A stretch of 64,000 bases of DNA, taken from positions 1,798,001 through 1,862,000 of the forward strand of contig NZ_CP091244.1 in assembly GCF_021650935.1 (NCBI RefSeq), written 5' to 3'. Origin of the DNA: Thiothrix winogradskyi. GTDB taxonomy: Bacteria; Pseudomonadota; Gammaproteobacteria; Thiotrichales; Thiotrichaceae. This document shows, in pieces, positions 37,301 through 44,929 of this stretch. A program made the position numbers and the translations under genes. The notes beneath the pieces are model-generated. The model was not told the DNA's origin and made no database searches. It saw only the letters and a list, made by a program, of their open reading frames with translations. The number at the start of each line of letters is the position of its first letter. The stretch's first letter is position 1.

Positions 37301-37412
37301 CGTCGGTTAGACAATGTATTTTTTATGATAAGTTTGGCTAATCCTATAACAGCTAAGCTGAATGGGAGATAAATGAGCAATAACAAAAGGGCTGCAAGGG
37401 TTTTTCAATAGC

Positions 37413-37421
37413 TGCTACAAT
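37413..37421 (+). promoter_or_regulatory. Extended -10 promoter immediately upstream of aroC
   Basis: TGC-TACAAT (37413-37421) is an extended -10 element only 7 nt before the aroC ATG. Transcription would start at or next to the ATG. No Shine-Dalgarno sequence is seen close before the ATG. Confidence 0.42.
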
Positions 37422-37428
37422 CGCACTC

Positions 37429-38526
37429 ATGTCAGGAAATACCTTTGGAAAACTATTTTCCGTGACCTCCTTCGGTGAGAGTCACGGCCCCGCAATCGGT
37501 TGCATCGTGGATGGCTGCCCGCCCGGACTCGCCCTCACCGAAGCCGATATTCAAATTGACCTTGATCGGCGCAAGCCGGGGCAAAGTCGTCACACCACCC
37601 AGCGGCGCGAAGCCGACGAGGTGCAAATCCTATCGGGCGTATTCGAGGGTAAAACCACGGGTACGACGATTGCGCTGCTCATCCACAACACGGATCAGCG
37701 CTCGAAGGATTACGGTGATATTATGGATCGCTTCCGCCCCGGTCATGCCGATTACACGTATTACAAAAAATACGGCTTCCGCGATTACCGTGGGGGCGGG
37801 CGTTCGTCTGCCCGCGAAACCGCGATGCGTGTCGCTGCCGGGTCGATTGCCAAAAAGTGGTTACTGGAACGTTACGGCGTGGTGATTCGCGGCTATTTGT
37901 CGCAACTTGGTCCCATCGTTGCAGAAGCCTTGGATTGGGATGAAATCGCCAATAACCCCTTCTTCTGCCCGGATGCCAGCAAAGTGCAGCCGATGGAAGA
38001 TTACATGGATGCCTTGCGCAAAGAGGGTAATTCCGTGGGAGCGAAAATTACCACGGTAGCGTCTAATGTGCCGCCCGGCTGGGGAGAACCGATTTTCGAC
38101 CGGCTGGATGCGGATATTGCCCATGCGATGATGTCGATCAATGCGGCGAAAGGCGTGGAAATCGGTGCAGGTTTCGCTTGCGTGGCGCAAAAAGGCACAG
38201 AGCACCGCGATGAAATTACCATACAAGGTTTCCTCAGCAACCATTCTGGGGGCGTATTGGGCGGCATTTCGTCGGGGCAGGAAATCGTGGTGCATACCGC
38301 GTTCAAGCCGACTTCCAGTATGCGTTTGCCGGGGCGTAGTGTGAATTTGGATGGCGAAGCGGTGGAAGTGATCACCAAAGGTCGCCATGACCCGTGTGTG
38401 GGGATTCGTGCGACGCCGATTTGCGAGGCAATGCTGGCGATTACGTTGATGGATCATGCGTTGCGGCATCGCGGGCAGAATGCGGATGTGACGACGGATT
38501 TGCCGGATATTCCCGCTTCAGCATGA
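37429..38526 (+). CDS. aroC: Chorismate synthase
   Basis: A 365-residue AroC, which converts 5-enolpyruvylshikimate-3-phosphate to chorismate using reduced FMN. The family signatures GESHGPAIGCIVDGCPPG, RPGHADYTYYKKYGFRDYRGGGRSSARETA and the C-terminal HDPCVGIRATPI are intact, and length is normal. Its stop overlaps the next gene's start (ATGA), so the MFS gene is translationally coupled to it. Confidence 0.98.
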   Translation: MSGNTFGKLFSVTSFGESHGPAIGCIVDGCPPGLALTEADIQIDLDRRKPGQSRHTTQRREADEVQILSGVFEGKTTGTTIALLIHNTDQRSKDYGDIMDRFRPGHADYTYYKKYGFRDYRGGGRSSARETAMRVAAGSIAKKWLLERYGVVIRGYLSQLGPIVAEALDWDEIANNPFFCPDASKVQPMEDYMDALRKEGNSVGAKITTVASNVPPGWGEPIFDRLDADIAHAMMSINAAKGVEIGAGFACVAQKGTEHRDEITIQGFLSNHSGGVLGGISSGQEIVVHTAFKPTSSMRLPGRSVNLDGEAVEVITKGRHDPCVGIRATPICEAMLAITLMDHALRHRGQNADVTTDLPDIPASA

Positions 38527-39698
38527 AGAACCCCTCCCCCGGAGTAAAGCCGCCTTATGGGCGGCTTTCGGCTTTCTACTTCGCCTATTTTGCGGCACTC
38601 GGTGTATTTGTGCCGTATTGGACGGTGTATCTGAAAAACATTGCCGGATTTTCACCTGCGCAAATCGGTGAATTGATGGCGGTGTTTATGGCAACCAAGA
38701 TTGTTGCACCGTTCATTTGGGGCTGGTTGGCGGATCATACCGGGGAGCGCTTGCGCATTATTCGTATGGCGAGTTTCCTGTCAGTCGTGTGTTTCACGGG
38801 GGTGTATTGGCAGCACAGTTTTGGCTGGATGGCAGTGGTCATGGCGAGTTTTGGGTTTTTCTGGAATGCGTCATTGCCGCAATTCGAGGCGTTGACCCTG
38901 AACCATTTGGGCAGTGATATTCAGCGCTATAGCCGGATTCGTTTGTGGGGGTCGGTGGGTTTCATTGTGATGGTGGCAAGTTTGCCGCCCGTGTTGGCAG
39001 GGGATAATGTCGCGCTGGTGGTGGATGCGTTATTGCTGTTGTTCGTGGGCATTTGGTTAGCGACTTGGTTGGTGCAGGATAAGCCACACGCGGCGCATAC
39101 CTTGCCTACCAGTCGGTTGCGGGAAGTGTTGCGGCATCCGGCGGTGTGGGTATTGTTGCTGGCGTGTGCCTTGCAACAGGCGAGTCATGGCGCTTATTAC
39201 ACGTTTTTCAGCATTTATTTGGAAGATCACGGCTATTCGCGCCAGTTTACCGGGTGGATGTGGGCGTTGGGGGTGCTTGCCGAAGTTGGCTTGTTTGTGG
39301 TGATGCATCGGCTGATTGGGCGGTTTGGGGCAAGCCGCTTGTTTGTGCTGGCGTTGCTGCTGACAGCGTTGCGTTGGGTGGTGCTGGGAACTTGGGCGGA
39401 TAATGTGGTGGTGCTGATGGTGTCGCAGTTGTTTCATGCGGCAACTTATGGTTTATTTCATGCGGCGGCAATTCACTTGGTGCATCATCAATTTCCGGGA
39501 AAATTACAGGGCAGGGGGCAAGCCTTGTATTCTGGGCTAAGCTATGGATTGGGTGGCGCAATGGGCAGTTTGCTCAGTGGTTATGCGTGGGAGTATTGGG
39601 GCGCAGCACCAACTTTTTACGCAGCAGCAGGCATTGCGGCACTCAGTTGGTTATTGGCATTGATTTATGTGCGGGAGGAAGCCCATGTCACTCACTGA
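38523..39698 (+). CDS. MFS transporter, HcaT/nucleoside-permease-like subgroup
   Basis: A 391-residue protein with 12 predicted membrane helices, of the MFS_1-like group that includes E. coli HcaT. The typical beginning is visible (SAFYFAYFAALGVFVPYWTVYLKNIAGFSPAQIGELMA), followed by WGWLADHTGERLRII between helices 2 and 3. Substrate cannot be read from the sequence. The start at 38523 overlaps the aroC stop by 4 nt and is preferred over an upstream in-frame codon inside aroC. Confidence 0.85.
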   Translation: MKNPSPGVKPPYGRLSAFYFAYFAALGVFVPYWTVYLKNIAGFSPAQIGELMAVFMATKIVAPFIWGWLADHTGERLRIIRMASFLSVVCFTGVYWQHSFGWMAVVMASFGFFWNASLPQFEALTLNHLGSDIQRYSRIRLWGSVGFIVMVASLPPVLAGDNVALVVDALLLLFVGIWLATWLVQDKPHAAHTLPTSRLREVLRHPAVWVLLLACALQQASHGAYYTFFSIYLEDHGYSRQFTGWMWALGVLAEVGLFVVMHRLIGRFGASRLFVLALLLTALRWVVLGTWADNVVVLMVSQLFHAATYGLFHAAAIHLVHHQFPGKLQGRGQALYSGLSYGLGGAMGSLLSGYAWEYWGAAPTFYAAAGIAALSWLLALIYVREEAHVTH

Positions 39699-40518
39699 AT
39701 CGTTTGAACTGTTTGAGCCGTTTGAACCGCTTGATCCCTTTGAACCGTTACGTGCCAGTGAAATTCGCCGTCGGCTCAGCACCGGAGTGCTGTGGTCAAT
39801 GGAGGAAATTCACGTTTTTCCTGAATTGGAATCCACTAATGCTTGGGCATTGCAGCACGGTGTTTGTGGGGATGTGTGTATCGCTGATCAACAAAGCGCT
39901 GGGCGCGGTCGTCGTGGGCGCGAATGGCAATCCCCCGCTGGGATGAATGTGTATTTGTCGGTGCGCTGGTGTTTCAAACCCGTGCCGGAACATTTGCCGC
40001 TGTTGAGTTTAGTTACCGGCTTGGCTGTCGCCGAGGCGCTCGAAGATTGTGCAATTCACGGGCACGGTCTGAAATGGCCGAACGATGTGTACTATGATGG
40101 CAAGAAGTTGGGTGGTATTTTGCTGGAAGCGGTCGGTTCGCTGAAAGATGTGGTGATCGGCATTGGTTTGAATGTGAATATGTTGCCTGAATCCGGTGCG
40201 GCTATCGACCAGCCGTGGACAAGCTTGCAGCAGATTCGTGGTGAGCCAGTGGAGCGCCATGCCTTGATGGTGGCGATATTGCAGCGCTTGATTCCACGTT
40301 TGAAAGCGTTTCCCCGCTTGGATATAACGCAATTCCAACAGGATTGGCAGCGCCGCGATTTATTGCAAGGACGCGAGGTGTTGGTGCAAAGTGGTACGGA
40401 GACCCTGCAAGGACTTGCGTCGGGTGTTGATAATCGCGGACAATTGAAAATCACTTTATATGATGGATCAATAAAAAATCTATCGTCGGCGGATGTTTCG
40501 GTGCGATTGGGAATGTAA
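39685..40518 (+). CDS. birA: Biotin--[acetyl-CoA-carboxylase] ligase without DNA-binding domain
   Basis: A ligase of about 277 residues that attaches biotin to the carboxylase BCCP subunit. The catalytic core shows ESTNAWAL, QQSAGRGRRGREWQSP (biotinyl-AMP loop), KWPNDVYYDGKKLGGILLE and a C-terminal SH3-like domain. The winged-helix domain of bifunctional BirA is missing. Its place is taken by a short repetitive stretch (FELFEPFEPLDPFEPL), so it should not repress a biotin operon. ATG 39685 follows GGGAGGAA, inside the end of the MFS gene (14-nt overlap). Confidence 0.93.
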   Translation: MSLTESFELFEPFEPLDPFEPLRASEIRRRLSTGVLWSMEEIHVFPELESTNAWALQHGVCGDVCIADQQSAGRGRRGREWQSPAGMNVYLSVRWCFKPVPEHLPLLSLVTGLAVAEALEDCAIHGHGLKWPNDVYYDGKKLGGILLEAVGSLKDVVIGIGLNVNMLPESGAAIDQPWTSLQQIRGEPVERHALMVAILQRLIPRLKAFPRLDITQFQQDWQRRDLLQGREVLVQSGTETLQGLASGVDNRGQLKITLYDGSIKNLSSADVSVRLGM

Positions 40519-41282
40519 TGGTCATGGTGTTGCTGGTAGATGCAGGCAATTCACGCCTGAAATGGTCGGAGCTGGATGCGAGCGGAAACATTTCTGCGCA
40601 GCAAGCGCTGGCTTATGGCGAGCGTCCGGCGTTGGCAGCGTTTTTGGATTTGCTGGATGCCTATCCTACTGTGGGGCATATCACCTTGGTGCATGTGTTG
40701 ACGCATTTGTTTGCGGACAGTGTGCAAGAAGCGTGTGCGCAACGCGGTATTCATCTGCACAGTGTGCGTTCTGTGGCGCGAGCGTATGGTATTCGCAATG
40801 GCTATCAGCAACCGACGGCATTGGGAGCAGACCGGTTTGTCGGTTTGGTGGCAGCACAGCACTTGGCGGCAGGTAAAGCCAGTATTGTGATTGATTGCGG
40901 TACGGCGATTACGGTGGATGCGCTGGAATGTGACGGGCAGCATTTGGGTGGTTTGATTTTGCCCGGTTTGCAGTTGTCGGCAGATGCGCTGATTGCACGG
41001 GCGCAAGGCAGGCTGTCGTTGTCGTTTGAACAGCCGACGATTGTGGCGGACAGTACTGGCAGGGCGATTGGCAGCGGCTGTCTGTTTGGGGTGATCGGGG
41101 CGATTGAAGGCATTTGTGCGCGGATGCAGCAAACGCTGTCTGCCCCCGTGGTGCGGATTTTGACGGGTGGTGATGCTGAATATTTGCGCTCATGGTTGCA
41201 CGGGGATTATCTATTGCATCCCGATTTGCTGATGCAGGGCTTGGCTTATATTACGGAGCAGGAAGCATGTACCAGTTGTTGA
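40518..41282 (+). CDS. coaX: Type III pantothenate kinase
   Basis: A 254-residue CoaX, catalysing the first step of coenzyme A synthesis, insensitive to CoA feedback in this family. Motifs LLVDAGNSRLKW (phosphate loop), GADRFVGLVAA and IDCGTAITVDAL fit the ASKHA fold. Its ATG shares an A with the birA stop (TAATG), and the birA-coaX pair is common in proteobacteria. Confidence 0.95.
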   Translation: MVMVLLVDAGNSRLKWSELDASGNISAQQALAYGERPALAAFLDLLDAYPTVGHITLVHVLTHLFADSVQEACAQRGIHLHSVRSVARAYGIRNGYQQPTALGADRFVGLVAAQHLAAGKASIVIDCGTAITVDALECDGQHLGGLILPGLQLSADALIARAQGRLSLSFEQPTIVADSTGRAIGSGCLFGVIGAIEGICARMQQTLSAPVVRILTGGDAEYLRSWLHGDYLLHPDLLMQGLAYITEQEACTSC

Positions 41283-41911
41283 TTGTGCTGTTATTGATGA
41301 ACGCATCCGTGTTCGCTTGGAATGTGGTGTTAGCGCCGGAGGTGCAGGAGTCCCGCCCGGCATTGGTTGAGCCGACGATCCCCGCGCTGGAATTGCGTCA
41401 AGATGTCGATGATGTCGTGTACAGCAGCGCTAACGCAGGCACGCAAAGCAGTTGTTACAGCATCGGCCCTTATAATAGCGAAAAAGCGGCGCAATTGGTG
41501 GCAGGTAAAGTGCGTGGTTTTGGTTTGGCCGTTTCGATACGTAAGCTGCACAGTATGCAGACCCTGAATTTTTTCGTGTATATCCCACCCGCGAGTGATT
41601 ATGGGCAAGCGGAGCAAATGGCGCGGGATATTGCTAAAAACGATGTACGCGATGTGCAAATTATCACGCAAGGGCCGTATCAAAATGCTATTTCCCTCGG
41701 ATCTTTCAATAATTTAAATAAGGCGAAACGCCACGCCGAATATATCCGTTATTTGGGGTATGACGCGCAATACACCGAACAGCAAGCCTCTCTCGATGTT
41801 TTCTGGGTGGATTATGACGAGCCATTCGGCACGAATGCCCCGGTGCAGGTATGGAGTGCCGCTGTCGATTTAACGTCTGAAGTACAACGAATTCCGCGAG
41901 CTTGCCGTTAA
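41267..41911 (+). CDS. SPOR-domain membrane protein
   Basis: A protein of about 214 residues. An N-terminal membrane anchor (MYQLLIVLLLMNASVFAWNVVL) is followed by a periplasmic region with a SPOR-like fold (SCYSIGPYNSEKAAQLVAGKVRGFG to SLGSFNNLNKAKRHAEYIRYLGY). SPOR domains bind denuded peptidoglycan at division sites. A SPOR-type gene after coaX is a common arrangement. The start at 41267 overlaps coaX by 16 nt and follows a purine-rich GGAGCAGGAAG. Confidence 0.8.
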   Translation: MYQLLIVLLLMNASVFAWNVVLAPEVQESRPALVEPTIPALELRQDVDDVVYSSANAGTQSSCYSIGPYNSEKAAQLVAGKVRGFGLAVSIRKLHSMQTLNFFVYIPPASDYGQAEQMARDIAKNDVRDVQIITQGPYQNAISLGSFNNLNKAKRHAEYIRYLGYDAQYTEQQASLDVFWVDYDEPFGTNAPVQVWSAAVDLTSEVQRIPRACR

Positions 41912-42040
41912 CCTGTCATTCTGGTGGGTTTTGTCTGTGAAATTCGACCAAATATTACGATCATCCCCCCTCACTTGACAAACTTGTCCTATATAAATGC
42001 TTTGGATGATTCTGAGTCCTTGGTGTGAGTGGGGTGAGTG

Positions 42041-42391
42041 ATGGTTAGAGTTGAAGTGCCGCAATATGCTACCTGGCAACGTTCCTTGTTTTGGTTGGGG
42101 TGGCTGTCATTATTAATACCGGGTTATTTCATTAGCTACGGGTTTACCTTGGTGGGTTCGCTGGTATTGAGCGGTTATACCGAAACCGTGGATTTGGTAC
42201 TGGTGTTGATCATGGGGACGGCACTGCTTGAGCTATTGCTGATTGCGATTTACACCTTAACGCGCTTTTGGTTTCAGGAAACCTCTTTTCGGCGTTTGGC
42301 ACTGTGGTTAGTGTTGGGTGCTGCGGGAATTCCGCTGGCAGCTTTGCTGGGGTGCGTCTATGCTTATGCGAAACTGGTGTTGTCGATGTAA
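42041..42391 (+). CDS. Small three-helix membrane protein of unknown function
   Basis: A 116-residue protein with three predicted membrane helices (LFWLGWLSLLIPGYFISYGF, VDLVLVLIMGTALLELLLIA, LALWLVLGAAGIPLAALLGC) and few other features. I recognise no family. ATG 42041 follows GGGGTGAG. The LprI-domain gene begins 26 nt after it, so the two may be co-transcribed. The upstream gap (41912-42040) holds a TTGACA at 41975-41980 within GACAA-AC-TTGTC, a possible promoter or operator. Confidence 0.65.
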   Translation: MVRVEVPQYATWQRSLFWLGWLSLLIPGYFISYGFTLVGSLVLSGYTETVDLVLVLIMGTALLELLLIAIYTLTRFWFQETSFRRLALWLVLGAAGIPLAALLGCVYAYAKLVLSM

Positions 42392-42417
42392 GTGCAATGA
42401 GCGTGGGAGAAGATGTG

Positions 42418-42834
42418 ATGCGATACGTGTTAGCGGTGGCAGTTGCGGTAATGTTTGCATTGCCGGTGCAAGCGAAAACAGCTCAGGATACGATTGACCT
42501 GACCACGGAAAGTTGTTTGAACACTAACGATTCCACTGCTGGGATGTTGGAATGTTTTAGCCGTGCTGAAAAGGAGTGGGATACGGAACTTAACCGCGTC
42601 TACAAAGCCTTGCAAAGTCAGCTCAAACCAACGGCACAAGATGCCCTCAAACAAGCACAACGTGCATGGATTGCACAGCGTGATAAGGAATTCGAGCTAA
42701 TCAATGCGATCCACAAGCAAATGGACGGCACGATGTGGATTGCGGTGATGGCAGGCGAACGCGCTGATGTGGTCAAAACACGGGTGTTAGCTTTGCAAGA
42801 TTATCTGGATTTGCTGACCGAAGGGGCGCAATAA
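42418..42834 (+). CDS. Exported LprI-domain (DUF1311) protein
   Basis: A 138-residue protein. The signal peptide MRYVLAVAVAVMFALPVQA is followed by an LprI domain: two cysteines (ESCLN and LECF), ELNRVYKALQSQL and AQRAWIAQRDKEFE. LprI of Mycobacterium inhibits lysozyme, but many members have no proven activity, so the function stays open. ATG 42418 follows GGGAGAAG; a longer frame upstream would hide the signal peptide. Confidence 0.82.
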   Translation: MRYVLAVAVAVMFALPVQAKTAQDTIDLTTESCLNTNDSTAGMLECFSRAEKEWDTELNRVYKALQSQLKPTAQDALKQAQRAWIAQRDKEFELINAIHKQMDGTMWIAVMAGERADVVKTRVLALQDYLDLLTEGAQ

Positions 42835-42837
42835 GCG

Positions 42838-43887
42838 TCACAACCATTTGCGCCATTTGAATGCCGCGAGCATTCCGATGGCGAGTGCCAGCATAATTCC
42901 CCAGATGATGAAATAGCCATACTCCCACTCTAATTCTGGCATCACTCGGAAATTCATGCCGTAAACGCCGACGATGAAGGTCAGGGGGATGAAAATCGTC
43001 CCGACCACGGTGAGCACGCGCATAATGTCATTCATCCGATTGCTTAGGCTAGAAAGGTAAATATCCAACATGCCGTTGAGCATTTCGCGGTAGGTTTCGA
43101 TTAAGTCGATGATTTGTACCGCGTGGTCGTAACAGTCGCTGAAATACGGGCGCATCGTGGCATTCACTAATTCTGCGTCGTGTTGAATCAAGCGGCTAAT
43201 GACTTCGCGTTGCGGCCATAAGGCACGGCGTAATAGCAAAAGATCGCGCTTGAGTTGGTGCAGGGTGTGGAGTATGGCTTTATCAGGTTTTTCTAATACC
43301 CGATCTTCCAGCGCTTCAATTTGCTCCCCGATGTCTTCTAACAGTGGGAACGCGGAGTCGATCACCACGTCCACCAGTGTATACAGCAAATACTCTACGC
43401 CACGGGTACGCATACGTCCAAAACCTTGTCGCAGGCGTTGGCGTACTGGCTCAAAAGCTGCTCCGTCGCCACTGCAAAAACTCAGCAAATGCCCATTGCC
43501 AATGAACAAGCTGACTTGTTCCAGCACAATGTCGTCCTCAATCAGGTGGGGGAGGTTGAGGATCAGTACAGCGTGTTGCTCGTGAAAGTCGATTTTGGGG
43601 CGTTGCCCGCTATTGAGAATATCTTCCAGTGCCAAGGGGTGTAGCCCGAAAGTTTCCCCCAGTTCACGGATAGCAATCGGGTCATTCACACCGGTGACAT
43701 CCAGCCAATCGACTAGGGTGTTTTGTTGTGCGTGTTGGCACTGCTGTGCTGTGGGGGAAGAGGTTTCGCTGAAGTTTTCACCGTCGTATTCAAACAGGCG
43801 GATATGGGTGGTGTCGCTGGTGCTGTGCCGGGTCAGCGTACCGGGCGGTGTGCCGGGTGGGTGATAGCGTTTGCCGAAGGTTTCCAT
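42838..43887 (-). CDS. corA: Magnesium/cobalt transporter CorA
   Basis: A 349-residue CorA channel, pentameric in the inner membrane. A large cytoplasmic N-terminal domain ends in a long helix; two C-terminal membrane helices carry the filter motif GMN (IVGVYGMNFRVMPELEW) and the basic end KWRKWL. It is convergent with the LprI-domain gene, with a gap of only three bases. Confidence 0.95.
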   Translation of the reverse strand: METFGKRYHPPGTPPGTLTRHSTSDTTHIRLFEYDGENFSETSSPTAQQCQHAQQNTLVDWLDVTGVNDPIAIRELGETFGLHPLALEDILNSGQRPKIDFHEQHAVLILNLPHLIEDDIVLEQVSLFIGNGHLLSFCSGDGAAFEPVRQRLRQGFGRMRTRGVEYLLYTLVDVVIDSAFPLLEDIGEQIEALEDRVLEKPDKAILHTLHQLKRDLLLLRRALWPQREVISRLIQHDAELVNATMRPYFSDCYDHAVQIIDLIETYREMLNGMLDIYLSSLSNRMNDIMRVLTVVGTIFIPLTFIVGVYGMNFRVMPELEWEYGYFIIWGIMLALAIGMLAAFKWRKWL

Positions 43888-43989
43888 GAGTCTCCTAGTT
43901 TATACGTAAATCACGAGACAATCTCGCTCAATAACAACATCAGCATCCGCTCATCAATCGGCGAAGCGCTAAAAGACACAATAGTGGCA

Positions 43990-44044
43990 CTGAGTATGAT
44001 TTTAGGGGTGTGTTTTCATACGCTGACTATGATTTTAGGGGTGT
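43990..44044. repeat. Two 22-bp direct repeats, 33-bp period, at the 3' end of atpG
   Basis: CTGAG/C followed by TATGATTTTAGGGGTGT occurs at 43990-44011 and 44023-44044, with one mismatch. The second copy covers the atpG stop codon and encodes its last residues. The 33-bp period is about three helical turns. The remaining gap 43888-43989 shows no gene. Confidence 0.7.
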
Positions 44045-44929
44045 ATTTTGCAAAGTGCATCCAAATCCCGCCAGCACATCAAACAATTCCGCATCAATTC
44101 CTTCCTGCCGGAGCTGGTGATAAGAATGCGTCAGCCCCTCCAGCATTTCGCCGATATTCTTTTCCGCCCGCTGCATGGTAGCAAGGCGGCTGGCGTTTTC
44201 GCTGGCAAGCGATTCGGCACAGGCGCGGAACAGCGACACAAACAGGTATTCGCGGATCAAGGCTGCCAGCGTCTGCAAGCTGGAACCCAGCGTTTCTGGC
44301 AGTTTGTTGGTCAGCCACGGTTGCGCCCGCAATTGCTGTTGCCAAGCTGCATCCAGCGGCAGCAGGCGCTGGTTGACTGGTTCATAATGCCCGGAAATTT
44401 CACCGGGGCGGTTGTGGTAGAGGCACAGGCCGCTGATCTTGCCGCGTTCCCGCGCTGTTTCCACCGCTACGACCAACTGCCCGACCAGTGTAGTCACCGC
44501 ATTGAGCGAATTGGGTACATGCAACAAATCCACCAGCGGCAAAGTACTGTCTTCCAGCCGGTCACGCATCCGTTCACCCACTACCCACACCTGCTTGTCA
44601 CCGGGCAGTGCGCTCAGCGAGTGGGTAACGTAATCTGCCAGCAGGTCGTTGAATTGCCCCACTAAGCCTTGATCTGTGCCGAATACGATTACTCCGGTAG
44701 CCACATTGGCGGAAGCTTGGGGTTCCGTTACTAGCAGCGGTACGTCCGCTTGGCGCAAACAAGCCATCAGCCCCAACTCGACTGTGCGGTTGTATTCCTC
44801 CAGCGCGTGAACGGCGCGTTCATACTGCCCGATGTTGGAAGCAGATAACGCCTTCATGGTGCGCACCACGGACTGGAGGTCGGCGGTGCTGTCGATGCGG
44901 TGGCGCAGTGCTTCAATACCGTCGCTCAT
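44027..44929 (-). CDS. atpG: N-ATPase gamma subunit
   Basis: A 300-residue gamma subunit, the central rotor shaft of the ATPase. N-terminal (ALRHRIDSTADLQSVVRTMKALSASNIGQYERAV) and C-terminal (ASRLATMQRAEKNIGEMLEGLTHSYHQLRQEGIDAELFDVLAGF) coiled-coil helices are clear, as expected. It is the last gene of the operon; its ATG overlaps the atpA stop by 4 nt. The final residues NTPLKS are encoded by a short direct repeat, so the original end may have been altered. Confidence 0.93.
   Translation of the reverse strand: MSDGIEALRHRIDSTADLQSVVRTMKALSASNIGQYERAVHALEEYNRTVELGLMACLRQADVPLLVTEPQASANVATGVIVFGTDQGLVGQFNDLLADYVTHSLSALPGDKQVWVVGERMRDRLEDSTLPLVDLLHVPNSLNAVTTLVGQLVVAVETARERGKISGLCLYHNRPGEISGHYEPVNQRLLPLDAAWQQQLRAQPWLTNKLPETLGSSLQTLAALIREYLFVSLFRACAESLASENASRLATMQRAEKNIGEMLEGLTHSYHQLRQEGIDAELFDVLAGFGCTLQNTPLKS

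Noticed and set aside
37130..37320. 6S RNA, SRP RNA, RNase P RNA, tmRNA or a GEMM riboswitch in the structured gap
   Set aside because: Short likenesses such as GAGCCGAT or GACGCAAA occur, but the diagnostic cores of these families are absent.
37126..37386. An 86-codon minus-strand frame in the structured gap
   Set aside because: It runs through the hairpins, has no ribosome binding site and no protein-like composition beyond a short hydrophobic start.
44048..44665. A 205-codon plus-strand frame within atpG, and similar frames opposite other ATPase genes
   Set aside because: They lie wholly opposite well-conserved genes and have no recognisable domain.
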